Shown: positions 12,010 to 24,572 of the stretch, one piece after another | Layout of the letters: each line of letters opens with the position of its first letter | How positions within the stretch are numbered: position 1 is the first letter of the stretch | Assembly (NCBI RefSeq): GCF_029867415.1 | Contig: NC_081185.1 | Span: 110,292,913 to 110,356,912, forward strand | Direction of reading: 5' to 3' | Length of the DNA: 64,000 nt | Source of the DNA: Vicia villosa | Taxonomy: Eukaryota > Streptophyta > Magnoliopsida > Fabales > Fabaceae | Notes under the pieces: model-generated | Seen by the model: only the letters and a program-made list of their open reading frames with translations | The model's database searches: none | What the model was told of the DNA's origin: nothing | Translations under genes and position numbers: made by a program

Positions 12010-13616
12010 TGTAATACGGTGAACTGACTTTTATAATCGAAATGTCGCGGTTAAGCATGAGTCGCCACCGACTTTTATTTTATCCAAACAAATTCATAAA
12101 GGCAAAAAGAAACAGAAAAAAACCTTTTAAAGAAATCTAAGTTCGGGGGGTAATTTATGCAAAGGGAAGGTGTAAGGCACCCTTTGCATCCATGGTTTTC
12201 CATGGGCTCTTAATTGCTTTGCTTGCTCGTTTTCAGAAGATGTAGATGAAAGAGGAAAAAAATGGACTTTAGCTCGTAAATGAGCGTAGCCAGCTTTTGA
12301 AGAACTTTGAGAAAGAATATAGAAAATAGAGCATGGCAAGGCAATTAGGGGCAATTACCTTAAACTCAGATGATAGGTCTCTTTTTAGCCTTTCAGAATG
12401 AAAGGGTCTATCCTTGCCATAAGAGGGCAGGAAGCCTTTCGTTTGGAGGTTGAAGGGTCATCGAAATATCCTTTGCCCTAAGACTGTCCCATGCCATAGG
12501 AGGGCATGTAGTCTAAGGTAAGGATCAGAATAAGCCTTATTCGTAGGCAGCCAGAAGATACCTCAGCCTTTTCCGTAGGCAACTTTCGAGGGTCGAGGTC
12601 ATGTTAGTGTATCGAAGGCAGCATCATTAGGGACCATGACCTTTAATCGAGGCAACATGGCTGAGGTATCCTCGTATTCGAGGGACTGGCTATTCTGCAA
12701 AAATACAAGGCAACAAGGCAACAGGAGCAGGCAACAAGGCAACAGGCAACAAGGCAACAGGCAACAAGGCAACAGAGAGGTTACCCAAAAGTGTGCGTGT
12801 GTGCATCAATCACGTGATCATATTCGAATATATTATCTTGTAAATTAGCGATTCTAAATTCAATTCATGGTTGCCACTCCCTATTTTACTAACCACGCAG
12901 ATAATATAAGGCAAGAACAACAATAATATGGGGAAGGGGACAATGAAACCAGCGGATCCCTTAGTAGGGTTTGACATAAGTAATAATTAAACAGAAAGAA
13001 TAAAAGATTAGAGTTTAGGGTTACCAAACTCGTAGCTTTGGCAATCAACGAACCCTGAAAAGGCAAACAAACCAAAAATAGGGTGAGTGTATGGCTAATT
13101 CAGAGGCGAACACCTCTAACCCTAAAATAAGAAGGTCGGGACAATAATTTGAAATGAGTAATTAAATGAAGGGCACTTAGCTTTTTGCATTTGATCTGAC
13201 GTGGTTGATAGTCGGGGATACTCGGGGTTAACCCTGAAAAAATGCACAAAGAAATATTTTCAGTGTAGGATTAATTCTCGTAAACCCTGATTCGGGCGTA
13301 AATTGAGTAAAGTAACATAAACAATTTAATTAATTATTGGTTCCGCGACCTAATTAATTAAATCGAGCAGAGAAAATAAAATCAGACACAAAGGTGTTTT
13401 TTATGAATTTTTTAGAGTTAACATAAAATAAATATGATTTTTTAAAGATATGTATACAATTAAATAAATAATTAAATGTAAATTAAAACAAATTAATTAT
13501 AAATGTAAAAAACAAATATATAAATATAATAAATAAATAATATTACTATAAAAGAGTTTTTAGAATAAAAGAAAACAAATAGTTTATTATTAATAAAAAA
13601 AAGAAAGTATTTAAAA

Positions 13617-13657
<41 letters not shown>

Positions 13658-15656
13658 TAAAAAAACAAGTTATAATAAAAAATAAAAAAAAGACTTAGCT
13701 GTGATCATATGTGGCGCAGACGTGTGGTGTATGGTGGTCACGCAGCATCTGGCGCGTTGGATGAAGAATCAGTGAGATCTGATGGTCAGGATGGTGAAGG
13801 CGCACCATCAGCGAGTGGACCGAGAAGCAGCAAATCTGTTGTTTCAAAAACCAAAACGCGCGCGCATGAGGGCCAATAGGGCGCCGCCACCTCATCGTCT
13901 CTTCCACTAAATTTCTGCAACACAGCTTTTACGCCGCTTGTTGCAGACGCGCTGTAGAAAGCTTCATCTTTTACACCTACAAAACAACGAATGCAAGCAA
14001 AACGCAGAAAAAATATGGCGCACCACCATAGACTGCTTCGTTTCATTCACGCGAATTCAATGGTGGCAGAGATTCAACCTAATTTTGCTTAAACAAGAAA
14101 GCCCCCTTTTGAGGTCGTAAACCCTAACTATGGCATATGACTCGAACCAGCACAGAAACACGATTAAAGATCCCGGATCGATCAAAACATCAACGTGAAC
14201 ATGAATATGTAATTAAAATGTAGTTATATGCGATGATTCAATGAAAACGAAAGGATTTCAGAATTTACAAACCGTGAGTAATTATAGTGTGTACTGAACG
14301 ATTGGCTTCGTGTATGAAGATTGGAATTGCTTCAGTGATGTCCAGGGAACGTTTTGCAATCAATAAGAACCTTTGAATTGGCTTGTAGTGTAGAATTGTA
14401 GTTTGAGATTTTCTTGAATTCTTGAACTCGGGTTTGGAGCTTTTGGTGGCCGAAAATTTTTGAACCCCTGCATCTTGGACTTGTTATGCATTTATAGGAG
14501 AATGATCTAGGGTTATAAAACCAAACAAATCTTTGTTGAATCTTTGATTGAATTTTTGAGAAATTTGATTGAAATTTTTTTATGGAATCCTTCCAAATTT
14601 GGCTTAAATGATCCAATATCTTCCCAATTATTATGTGCACGAAAATTGATTGACTTTTGGAGAATATTTGCTTGAATCTTTGGCTCATAATTGAAGAAAC
14701 AAATCATATATTTTATTTTTAATATTTTCATGATTAAATTATAGTTTTTAATAAATAAAAAACCATAAATATCAATAAAAATAATAAAATATAAGAATAT
14801 ATATTTTGGGGCGTGCACGGGCCTAAGATGAGGTTTGGATGGAAATAATATGGGCCCATTTAGAAATATTTTGAGTTTTGAACCTTTTCTCTTCACATTT
14901 TTTTTCAAAAATAATCCAACTTTGACAAGGTGTATCTCCCTCAATTTTTGAGGTATGGAGGTGTTCTAGGACTTTTTAGAAACCTTGAAGAGTCTTCTAA
15001 CCAGTGTCTTTGGTATCATATCAAAATTATTTTCCATGTTCATTTTATGTCCTTTTGAAAAAAGTGTCTTTTTGTTGACTTTTGAAAAGGACCTATAATG
15101 TATGAAGCCATATCTCTTAAACCATTGACCTATGAGCTCTGATTCTTGAACCATTGGATGGAGGAATGAATTCCCTTTAAAATGAGCTTTAGTGTGAATT
15201 TTTCTGATGAAGTATGAATATTTGGTGAATTTTCAAAGTTTGGTTGACTTTTTCAGTTCATGCCCAAAATAGTAACTTTTGACTTTTGACTTCTCTGATC
15301 TTTCCTTGCATCATCATGATCAATCCTTGATCAAATGATGATTTTAGGCTTATGAGGATGTTGTTGACCAAATATCTTGAGCTTTGACTGTATATTGACT
15401 TGAAATGACTATTTTGCCCTTGAGAGTTAACTGTTGACCTAATCAAGATTTGAGGGACTCAATTTGCTCTAATTGGCTTGAAACCTTACATGGAGATTCT
15501 TTGGGATATTTGTGACCCTATGGAACCACCTTGAGCTATTGATTTAGTGATTTTCCTTTGAATGACCCAAACCCTTGGAGAGTGTGTCTATGAGTTTTAT
15601 GCATTGATCTGATTTTGAATAGGAGGAAATGTATGGGCAAATTTTGGGGTATGACA
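12010..15656 (-). repeat. LTR B of the non-autonomous Ogre-like element (3647 bp)
   Basis: Minus strand TGTCATACCCC at 15656 to TTACA at 12010, co-linear with LTR A. It includes the TATA motif at 14491-14496, the W-box cluster around 15075-15440, and microsatellites at 12705-12775 and 13620-13650. On the minus strand this is the outermost 5' LTR. Flanking sequence from 15657 belongs to another Ty3-type element, into which the array was probably inserted. Confidence 0.85.
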
Positions 15657-17166
15657 GACACCGTAGTGGATTATTGAACTATGACGATGTTAATGAGTTT
15701 GGGTGCAAACTCGGAAATGGACACTATTATGTAGTAACGACAGTTTATGCTTAAATATGATTTTCAACTATCTATTGACAAATTTAGGACTTGATCACCC
15801 TAAATCTCTTGTTGGTAGTAGATGGAATCATATAGATGAGATGAGCTTGTTTTGTTACCTTAATGGTATAAGATGTGATGAATGCGAAGCCGTGGGAATA
15901 ATCACTCACTATGATGTGTGAATTTATGAAGAGGTGAATATGAAAGAGTGCAACATGATGGACAAATGACTTAAGACGGGTAATCAGAGTCGCACAGCGA
16001 AAGTGTGATGTGGAGTAGTGTTATGAGTACTACTCGTGGGAAGTGAGGAATTAATATGTCAGGAGCTTACATAGAGAATATGTGTTGATCTATATGTTGG
16101 ATTTAGAATCCAGTGGATGTAAGGATGTCGTGTCGAAGAATTATAACTCTTTTGAATAATTGCCGAGATGATGAATATGTTATTACGGTTGTACGTAGTT
16201 AACGAGTATGTATTCGGCGAAATTAAAACGAAGAATTGATACTATATGATGCTGTAATAATTTTGTGTTGTTATTAAGGTGATATTGTAGATTCCAGATA
16301 TAATGAGTAATTACACTCTATGAAGGACGAAGTGGATTTAATTCTTAAAAGAGAGTGGGACTCAGTTGGGCTATTTTGTAAGCAATGGTATACTGATGCT
16401 AATGAGTGTGACTATAATTACTTGTGTGTACTTGTTCTGATGGTTAGAATGTTTAAATAGAGGAAGTAAATCAGGAATTGGTTTTCGTTGGATGCGAGTA
16501 AGGATTGCTAAGTGGAAGATTAGTACCATGAATGATGAGGAATGATTCTTGGACGAATGAGTAAAGAGAGTCGGAATCGGGTGAAACTCAGAAATCTATT
16601 TGGTATAGATGATTGTGATGAGTAATCAGAGTAGTGCGGAAAAAGCGGAATGTAACGTGTTGGATAATTGCTGGTGTGACTTAAGAGGAGTCAGATAATT
16701 GGAATTCAATGGTATAAGAATACGAGTATTGAGTTTCTTGAAGGAAGCGGTTGGTGAAAAGTGTAAGTATTACCTTATCACTCAGATGGAAAAGTGTGTC
16801 TGAGGATGATAAATTCGGTAGATGGTATGCATCCCTCCAGTGTTGATCAGTGTGATCACACTATGGATTGTGTAATTGTATTACTCAGTTGTTAAGCGTA
16901 TTATATGGGTTGTACCTCAATGTTCTATTGTTGTTAACCTTTTGGAGATATAGCGAGTGGTATCCTTTTGGATGGTCAAATGCGACGTAAGAACTGGGAT
17001 TTAAATGTATGGAACATGTTTCCTGTTGGTTATGTCAGATGGATTTTTGAGGATTGACCGATGGTAATGTTAATTGAGAGCTGGAGAGTCAGACGAAGGA
17101 CTCTTATACGAGCTGGTTACTTGAGGTATGTTTTCGAGGACAAAAACTCTTTTAGTGGGGGAGAAT
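15657..17166 (+). mobile_element. 3' internal end of a Ty3-type element, non-coding
   Basis: This stretch ends in GAGGACAAAAACTC followed by a PPT and an LTR, a common arrangement downstream of the integrase in plant Ty3 elements. I found no protease, RT or integrase motif, and the open frames are short (15703-15921 has no known domain). The 5' part of the element is either beyond the Ogre-like array, off the window, or lost. Confidence 0.6.
17154..17166 (+). other. Polypurine tract of Ty3-type element
   Basis: AGTGGGGGAGAAT directly precedes TGTAACACCCC. It defines the plus orientation and shows that the following LTR is a 3' LTR. Confidence 0.8.
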
Positions 17167-17768
17167 TGTAACACCCCATATTTTCTAATTTTAATTTAAT
17201 CGGAAATTAAATTATTATTTGGAATTATTCGGTATTTTGTGGAATTATTTGGAAAGAATTATGAGATGGGTTATTGGGCCAAGTGTGGTGTTAGTAAAGA
17301 GAGGGTGCTATGTTAGTAAAGCCCTTTACTAATTAAAATGTTATTTTTCATAAATAATAAGGAAAATTGGGAGAAAGGAAAAAGGAACGTGAAAAGCAGA
17401 GCAGAGGAGATGAGAGATTGGAAAGCTGGTACGTGAAGAGGAACAAAGAGGAAAAGAATCAATCAAGAATCTTTGGCTAAGGTAAGGGGGGACTCTCCGG
17501 TTATCATCTATTATCGTGTTCTTAGATAATAATATTGATTAGGGATGTTGTTGAGTCAATTGGATTATATGTTAGGTTTAGGGAGGTTATGAATTGATGA
17601 AAATTGCATGGATTATTGATTGATCATGTGTTGTTTTGATGTGTGATGATGAATAATGATGCAATTGATGATTAACTGCCTGTATATGATGTTTGGAGTT
17701 AGTTTTGGACTCAGATTGGGTGAGATCGCAGGATCTGACGCAGACCTGAAAGTCTGTGAAATCGTCAG

Positions 17769-17900
17769 TTCGCGCCGCGTCCCAGTGTTGGCGCCGCGAA
17801 GGCGTACTTGTTTTCTCGTTTCGCGCCGCGTGCATATGTTACGCCGCGAACGCGTTTGTGTGGTTCAGGTCGCTCCCCGAACCTTGGTTGCGTCGCGTGC
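17769..17900. repeat. Paired inverted GC-rich motif array in LTR
   Basis: Pair one has arms TTCGCGCCGCG and GGCGCCGCGAA around a ~10-nt spacer. Pair two has TTTCGCGCCGCG and ACGCCGCGAACGCG. A weaker third unit follows (CGCTCCCCGAA...TTGCGTCGCG). These are islands of high GC in an AT-rich LTR. The Ogre LTRs and the solo LTR carry arrays of the same layout but other sequence. Confidence 0.6.
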
Positions 17901-18340
17901 TGTAGCGATAGTTGTTTTCTTGGAAAAGTTAAATGATGTGTAACTTTCGAACCGTAGGTCTATTTTTAGTGCCGTTTCGAGCACGATGAATCTTATGAGA
18001 TAGCCTACGTGTTTAAATGATGGAATGAGGTGTGAATCCAATTATTTTTAAATATGATTCTATTTCTTGGTGAATGATGTATTGTACATATATGTGATGA
18101 GATGTGTTAAAATACATGCTATGTTGAAATATTAATCATGTGACAATTTGTTTAATTGGATGATGTATTGTTGACATATATGATGAAATGTGACAATATA
18201 AGATGTTGTTTTGAAAAACATTATGATGTGATGATTTGTTGAGAATTATATGATGTTGATTGATTGGTTTTGGAATGATGTGGTTACATGTGTGTTCTTC
18301 TTATTGATGATGATTGATGTGGACACATGTATGTTCTTTA

Positions 18341-18432
18341 AATGATGATGATGATGATGATGATTGATTGTATTTGAATGATGCTAACGTATATAAACAT
18401 AATTGGTGATGGTGATGATGATGATGATGAAA
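18341..18432. repeat. (GAT)n microsatellites
   Basis: Two runs of GAT/TGA triplets (about 18342-18364 and 18407-18430) inside the LTR. They create a His-rich minus-strand frame (18301-18498) that is not a gene. Confidence 0.85.
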
Positions 18433-19313
18433 TGGGTATTTGATGATGTTACTCATTAGACTTGACGATGGTATAAGTATGTTCATGTATGTTTGCATTC
18501 ATTCATATTCATTGATGATGTTGTATCCATGATGATGTGTTGGATCAGTGAAGGGCATGATTCCCATTGTGTGGAATCTGTGCTGGTAGGGCCGTATCTT
18601 GATGATGTTGGATCGGTCATGGGTTATTCCCATTTGATGAGGTTGGTACCACATGCATAGTGTCAGTTCATACATATGCATACTTTTATAACATGATTGG
18701 AAGTATTCCAGTGTTATAAATATTGATGATGTGTTGGTTGCGTGTTTTGTTGAATTAATGTTGAGTATGATTGTCGGTTTGAAAGATGTGTTCTGTTGGC
18801 ATTTGTGTAAATGATGGACGTTCCTGATAATCTGAATATGATGAAATTGGGTGAATGATATAACTATGATGTGTTGTTATTTAAGATGCAATAACATTTG
18901 TTAACTGTGATGAGACTCACCCTTACTGTTGATATTTTTCAGATTGAGGATAGCTGCTTTCGACTTGGTGAGGATTAGCTCATAAGTCAGTGTATTAGTG
19001 TAGTGTCAGGTGTCATGCTCTGATATTGTAACACTGGGGGAACGCTAGTTTAGAGTTTATGATGATACTCTATCGTGTTGTTATTGTATTAATTCTGTGG
19101 GATATTCCATAGATGATGTTATGCTTATCCGTATGATGAATTTTCCGCTGTGTTAACATGAGATGTTTATGTATTATGATGAATTGTTCCTTAGTGAAAG
19201 CATGACAATGAAGTTATGATAAATTTGTTTTAATTGAAATTGTGGCACCCTTGTTTTCATGTTTTACTCTGAATTATTTTATTAATTTCCGCGGGGTTTA
19301 GAAGGGTGTTACA

Positions 19314-21266
19314 ACTCTAACCTCAACTCATAATAACTCTAAGCAAAATAAACTCAACTCAAACTCTTCATATAACTCACAATTTAACTCTAAAATTGTT
19401 TCCTGCAGATTGGCAAGGGTTACTAATAGCCCCTGCCCTGAACTCAAAAGTTGTTTCGCCACTCGATGGCAAGGGTATATCATAACCCTCTCCTTAACTC
19501 TAACAAACATAGACATTTGCAAAAGGAAAAGCTCTAAATTTATCAAACTCAACTTTAACTCATCAAATAACTCACAACTTAACTCTTTTAACTATACATA
19601 ACCCAAACCCAACTCTAAAAATATTAAATAACTCAAACTTAACTCTAAATCATATGAAATAACTCAAACTCAAATCTAAACATATTAAACTACTCAATTA
19701 AAGTTATTTATAAATATACTCAATTCCTTAAATTGCTAAAGGGTTTCCAAAACTCTAGACTCTAAATTTGTCTCGCTTCACAATAGCACCAAATATTATA
19801 GACTCAAGATAAAATTATGACAGTTTAAAAATTCTTTAAACCCTCTTTCACTCTGATCAATCGATCACATCTCAATCAAAGTTACAAAACTCTAATTCTA
19901 TTTGTTTCACTTTAGCTATATCACATTATTTCATGCATAAACTCTAAAGAATAATGTCTGACTTCAAAACAATACAAAAAATTATAGACTTACAATACAA
20001 TTATGAAACTCTTCAATTTAAAAGATCGTTAAATCTTCTTTCTGAGGTAACTCACTGAATCTCAAACGGACTTATGAAACTCAAGTTACGCATGAAACAA
20101 GATGACCAATGCAGGACTAAAATTTAACTACGCCTCTGGTACAGAAACCAAAGAATTTTTATTGTTGTAGCACTCCTAGACCCAATTTCTCCACTTCAAC
20201 AGAAATATTATCACACTAGCTTTCTAACACAAGTGACGACCCCTCAAAACGAACCTGTGAAACTCAAGTTACGCATGAAACAAGACGGTCAACCCCCCTT
20301 CTATGTCTACCTGCAGTTTTCTACATTTTTCTCTCTATTTAACATATTCCAAACTCACCTATTTAAATATCAACCGCATCAAAAGCACGGAAAGTAACCA
20401 TGAATAATAAAATTAAAAAAATCACATATTCATATTCTCGCATTATCACAAGGCGTCAACATATTTTTCAAAGAAGATCTCACCTTCACACAATGCGTCA
20501 ACATTGTTTAAAAATTTACCTCTCGCCTTATCACAAGGCAACAACATAATCAATTCAATTTTCGCCTTATCATAAGGCATCAACAACAATCTCAATTCAA
20601 CATTCACCTTATCACAAGGTGTCAACAAATTATGTTATCAATTCAAAAACTTCAATCAACATGGTAAAGAAAAAACAAATTATATTAACCGCCTTAAAAA
20701 GGTTTTGCTCAAACCTTCTTTAGCCACAAATGTCATCAAAGAGAAAAGAAGGGAAGAAGGAATGAGGGTAAGGAACCCTAACTATCCAACTAGTTAAGCA
20801 CCCATACATGAATAATCTCCCTCATTTCCCTTACCTCAAATTTATAGCAAAGATGAAGCTTTAACTATAGGAGTTTCTCTCTACTCCTTCCAAAAGCTCT
20901 TTATAGGTTTTCTCTCTTCGGTCTCTTTTTCATCAAAAACACATATTGACTCAATTTTCTCTCAACTCCTCTATTTAAATAAAAAAACTTAATTTTATTT
21001 TATTGATTCTCTTTATTCTCCTTATTTCTCACTAATCTCACCTTCCTCCTCAATATTCATTATATTTCTATTTTCCTCCCCTAAAATCAATCATCTCACA
21101 TTTTTTATTAATTCTATTATTTAAAAATTCTAATAATACTAATAAAACTCTAATAATTTCCAAAAATACCAATTAAATCAAATAAAACACTCTAAAACTT
21201 AAATAAAACAAAATAAAGCATTTTTAAACCAAATTTAAAATAATTAAATAAAAAAATAGGTGTTAT
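19314..21266 (-). repeat. Degenerate LTR-like block, probably Ty3-type, minus orientation
   Basis: The minus strand from 21266 begins TATAACACC followed by an AT-rich stretch, like a mutated TGTAACACC start. The other end abuts the LTR end at 19313, so the newer element may have inserted into and truncated it. It includes many AACTC(A/T)-rich stretches, a twice-repeated TGAAACTCAAGTTACGCATG (about 20075 and 20258) and the array at 20446-20640. No coding region was seen. Confidence 0.4.
20446..20640. repeat. Tandem CTTATCACAAGGC(G/A)TCAACA units
   Basis: Five imperfect units of about 45 bp centred on (C/T)TTATCA(C/T)AAGG. It resembles in style the GGCATAAGCCTTCAACAA array at 32786-33230 of the solo LTR, but the sequences differ. 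Confidence 0.65.
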
Positions 21267-22454
21267 AGATTTCACCTATTCAGGCACCAGAGGTACCCGA
21301 GGCACCCCAAGCACCCAAGCACCCAAGGGGTTTTTAGGAGGTCCGTCAGACTTGTCACTACTGCCTATTTGCTCATACCATACTACCAGACATGTCTCAG
21401 ACAAATATGTAAAATTTAGTTGGATACATTTTTTCTAAATTATGTTTATTATAATATCAGAAGTTTCTGGAGATGATTTATTTTTTGTAGGACTGTGTTG
21501 ATTTAAAATTTAATTACCATGTCCAGAAAATTACGAGCATGCATCAGCCTAATGAGCAATGGTTTTAGGATGTTTTATGGTTATCTGGGGTGAGAGACTT
21601 GTGTAGGACCGATTATGTTATGGCTAACCATGATATGTTGTCCGTGTTTGTAGAGAAATGCCACTCTGAGACGTCATCATTTCATCTTCCACATGGTGAG
21701 ATGTCTATCACACTGGACAATGTCTCATGTCTACTGCATATTCCGATCAGGGGGAAACTGTTAGACCACGACAAGATTAACAATGATTATGCATTGCGGA
21801 TGATGCCCTGAAAGAGTTAGAAGCCATGTGAGGGGCTCATGCTAGGTTTCAATTTTTGGAGAGGGTGTATACACAACAACTGAGATGACGAACAGGTTAT
21901 ACAGCAAAGAGCATACGTTCTGAGAGCATACATGTTGTATTTTGTTGGCACATCCATTTTTATGGACAAGAGTGCCACTTACGTGGATGTCATCTACCTC
22001 GATACTTTGATGACTTGGAGAGGATCCATGAGTACAATTGGGAGGACGTATGTTTAATCTACCTATACTCCAAGTTATCGGAAGGATGTATAATGAAGAC
22101 CAAACAAGTGACAGACAGCGCCACACTATTAACAATAATATATCTGCACCTTTTAGTGTTTATGTGTCATTTTCATAACACTTTTACAATGCCATTATTA
22201 ATTATTTCTCTGTTTCATTTTCTGACTTGGATCTTCTAACACTTCCCACACATATCCTACAGGTCATATGTTCCGACATACACTAAAGATACGTCACATG
22301 CTTCTCCATTCGCCCCGCTCATAGGGAATTAGGTGACAGAACCATACCAAGTGTATCTTGATTGCTTAGTAGCAGTGCATACACTTCCATTTTTATGTCA
22401 CTCACTGTGAGACACGTCTCTTTGACAAGCCTTGTACTCTGAATGGTTGGTTTA

Positions 22455-23945
22455 CGGTGTTGGAGTTTTAAGAGGGCTTTTTCAATTTTTTTATCCTCTT
22501 AGCGAAACAATCCCGATGAACGGATATAATCTGATGAACGGATCTTGATTAAATCATTAATCACAAACCAAAATATCAATTAGGGTTCAAGAATTACCTC
22601 TTGAAGTGTGCTTTATCTTTGATCACGAACAGCGGAAGATACCGGCGTCTCTACGTAGTCCACGCGAGTGCAAAGTGGAAGGCGGTGTTAGTCGTTATTG
22701 TTTTGAAAAAATTGACAATTCAGATTGGTAGGGTAAAGATCTCCTCTATTTATAAAGAGCTTCTAAAATCCTAATGCTCTTATTTTGGGCTTTTCCAAAA
22801 TAAGCCCGATCTAATTTAATTTAATTATTTAATTAAATAAATACTATTTATATTTAATCAAACTCTTTTAATTAAATAAAATAAATTTAAATTAAATCAT
22901 ATTTAATTTAACTAAATGTCAATCCTCATTTATTTAACTAAACCATATTTAATCAAATAAATTATAAATGTGCTAATGTATTAAACAATTTAAATAGCAT
23001 TTACACATATTTAAATTAAATCATATTTAATTATCAATTCCACTGTAAGTACTCTATGCGTGTGACCTTGTAAGTTCTCGTAACATTGACAATAATATTA
23101 AATCACTTATTTAATATCATAAACAGTGAGCGGTATCTAGCAACACATCACTGCTACCCAAGTGATGAGAATGTCGTGTGATCTTACATAACCTTTATGT
23201 GATATTGATCATGGTTACAATTACCCTTTTGCCCTTATATCTATATTGAACACAAGGCATAGAATGTGTCACCCTTGTATAGTCCAATATTTTATTCCTT
23301 GATCCTCGAATATACTTGATAACAACAAATAAGCCCAATATTTGATATCGACTTATTTGAGCACGACCATGCATTTTACAGCCATACTCTATCAAGGGAT
23401 CCGTAGATATTACTCCCGTATATGTAGGAGGGGCAAATTCCATATAGGTCACTCATGTCCCTCAACATGATTTGTAAAGTACCCATCAACCATCTTTATG
23501 GTCATCCTGTTACGGACAATGTTTTATTGACAACAAAATACCAAACTCCACATCTAGGGTCCATAATGGTTTCAGGTCGAAGGGTGGCATACACCACTAG
23601 TCCATTATCACTATGAGAATAACTTATGAAATTACATAACAAATTATGTAGTATTATCATGGTGGATCAATCCAGTATAAAAATTACTCCTAATATTTAT
23701 ACCTATGTGAAGATTTGATATCTCATATCCATGACTTGTGAGACACAGTCATCAGTCTACTCACATAATAGTCTCTATACATTAATATTGTCCTATTTGA
23801 CAGTAAAGCTTGATTGCGGATACTTTAAGAATAATGTCCTTATGTTTAATGAGGTCTCACGATTAATAGGTCATTAATAGAATAATTATTCTAAGAACTT
23901 TATTATGTCATATATAAATAAAATAATAAATATAATGCCTAATAA

Positions 23946-24000
<55 letters not shown>

Positions 24001-24060
24001 CAAATAATATATGTCAAGGTCTTGATACAAAAGCGTATTAAGCTAATAATGATTGGCTAT
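22455..24060. mobile_element. Unclassified insertion in the PMD pseudogene, solo-LTR-like
   Basis: About 1.6 kb without PMD similarity separates two PMD parts. TGTTGGAGTTTTAAGAGG near 22459 looks like a Ty1-copia LTR start, and TATTAACA near 24002 is a possible end. I found no matching target duplication, so class and orientation stay open. It holds an AT-rich zone (22800-23040) and a GT/AT microsatellite. The minus-strand frame 23195-23452 has no known domain. Confidence 0.4.
23946..23998. repeat. (GT)n(AT)n compound microsatellite
   Basis: GT dinucleotides change into AT dinucleotides without interruption. Confidence 0.9.
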
Positions 24061-24572
24061 TAGGGCTTACTGCAACATGCAGTTCACGTCTGACGTATCC
24101 TCATTTGCCTGACCCCATCATGCGGTAGTTTGACTACATGCAGTTTATTCCTAGAGACCCTTTTTGTGTTTGTTCCTCCTGCTATGACACGTAGAGATAT
24201 GGATGATATGTTTGATGATTATCTTAATCATCTGGTATTGGATGAGACACGGAGTACCATAAATCCTAGCGATCTATTTAGACGATAACATCTAGTGGTT
24301 CTTCACAGGTGTCACGTCCATATATGATACAGGGTGCTACGGGAGATCCACCTAGGTCAACTCATCAAGAGATACTAGAGGAGGAGCAGACTAGAGCATA
24401 TCTTATTGTTGTTATTGTGTTGCCTAGATGTCGTCGTATCATGGAGATTGGACATGCGAGTATTGATAGAGGACTCTTTCAGGATGACTTTGAGGCCAGG
24501 GACGTTGTAGATGCCATGATAAGGGAGGCACAAGAGGCAATACAAAAGGAAACATATGAACAAGGGATCTGA

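Larger units (their letters stand above)
1..15656 (-). mobile_element. Tandem non-autonomous Ogre/Tat-like LTR element (int-LTR-int-LTR)
   Basis: Positions 1-7582 recur at 8068-15656 with about 99.5% or better identity. On the minus strand each unit reads LTR, primer-binding site, internal region with gag remnants, polypurine tract, next LTR. LTRs begin TGTCATACCCCAAAATTTG and end in CA. The PBS (TGGCGACTCTGCTGGGGA) is the type described for Ogre elements (tRNA-Arg). No protease, reverse transcriptase, RNase H or integrase is visible, so movement would need a helper. The two units share a central LTR, the form expected after unequal recombination between LTRs. The left end lies outside the window; the right flank after 15656 starts GACAC, so no target duplication can be checked. 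Confidence 0.85.
17167..19313 (+). repeat. 3' LTR of Ty3-type element (2147 bp)
   Basis: It starts TGTAACACCCCATATTTTC and ends GGGTGTTACA, so its termini form the inverted TG...CA pair. It follows a PPT and is not followed by a PBS. It contains a paired GC-rich motif array (17769-17900), GAT microsatellites (18341-18432) and the block GGTACCACATGCATAG near 18646. The same block occurs on the minus strand of the solo LTR at about 32768-32784, so the two belong to related families. Tekay-like is my best guess. Confidence 0.75.
21270..24572 (+). pseudogene. Plant mobile domain (PMD/MAIN-like) gene, degenerate and split
   Basis: Traces of a PMD protein appear in order. FLGGPSDLSLL lies near 21325. 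The open frame 21590-21811 contains LSVFVEKCHSETSSFHLPHG and LDNVSCLLHIPI, the hallmark PMD start. VLRAY/GTSIFMDKSATYVDVIYLD lies near 21925-22005. After an insertion (about 22455-24060), the C-terminal frame 24309-24572 carries CRRIMEIG and EARDVVDAMIREAQEAI. A GTAAAA...TTTTGTAG segment (about 21408-21490) could be an old intron. Frameshifts and stops separate the pieces. PMD genes occur both as host genes and as cargo of transposons; the degenerate palindromes to the right suggest a transposon context. Confidence 0.7.

Noticed and set aside
17656..17943. 95-codon Arg-rich frame in the Ty3 LTR
   Set aside because: Produced by the GC-rich inverted motif array; no start context or domain.
18301..18498. 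His-rich frame
   Set aside because: Translation of a GAT microsatellite.
19314..21266. Reading this block as the 5' internal region of the LTR at 17167-19313
   Set aside because: No PBS follows 19313, and a PPT precedes 17167, so that LTR is a 3' LTR and this block is separate.
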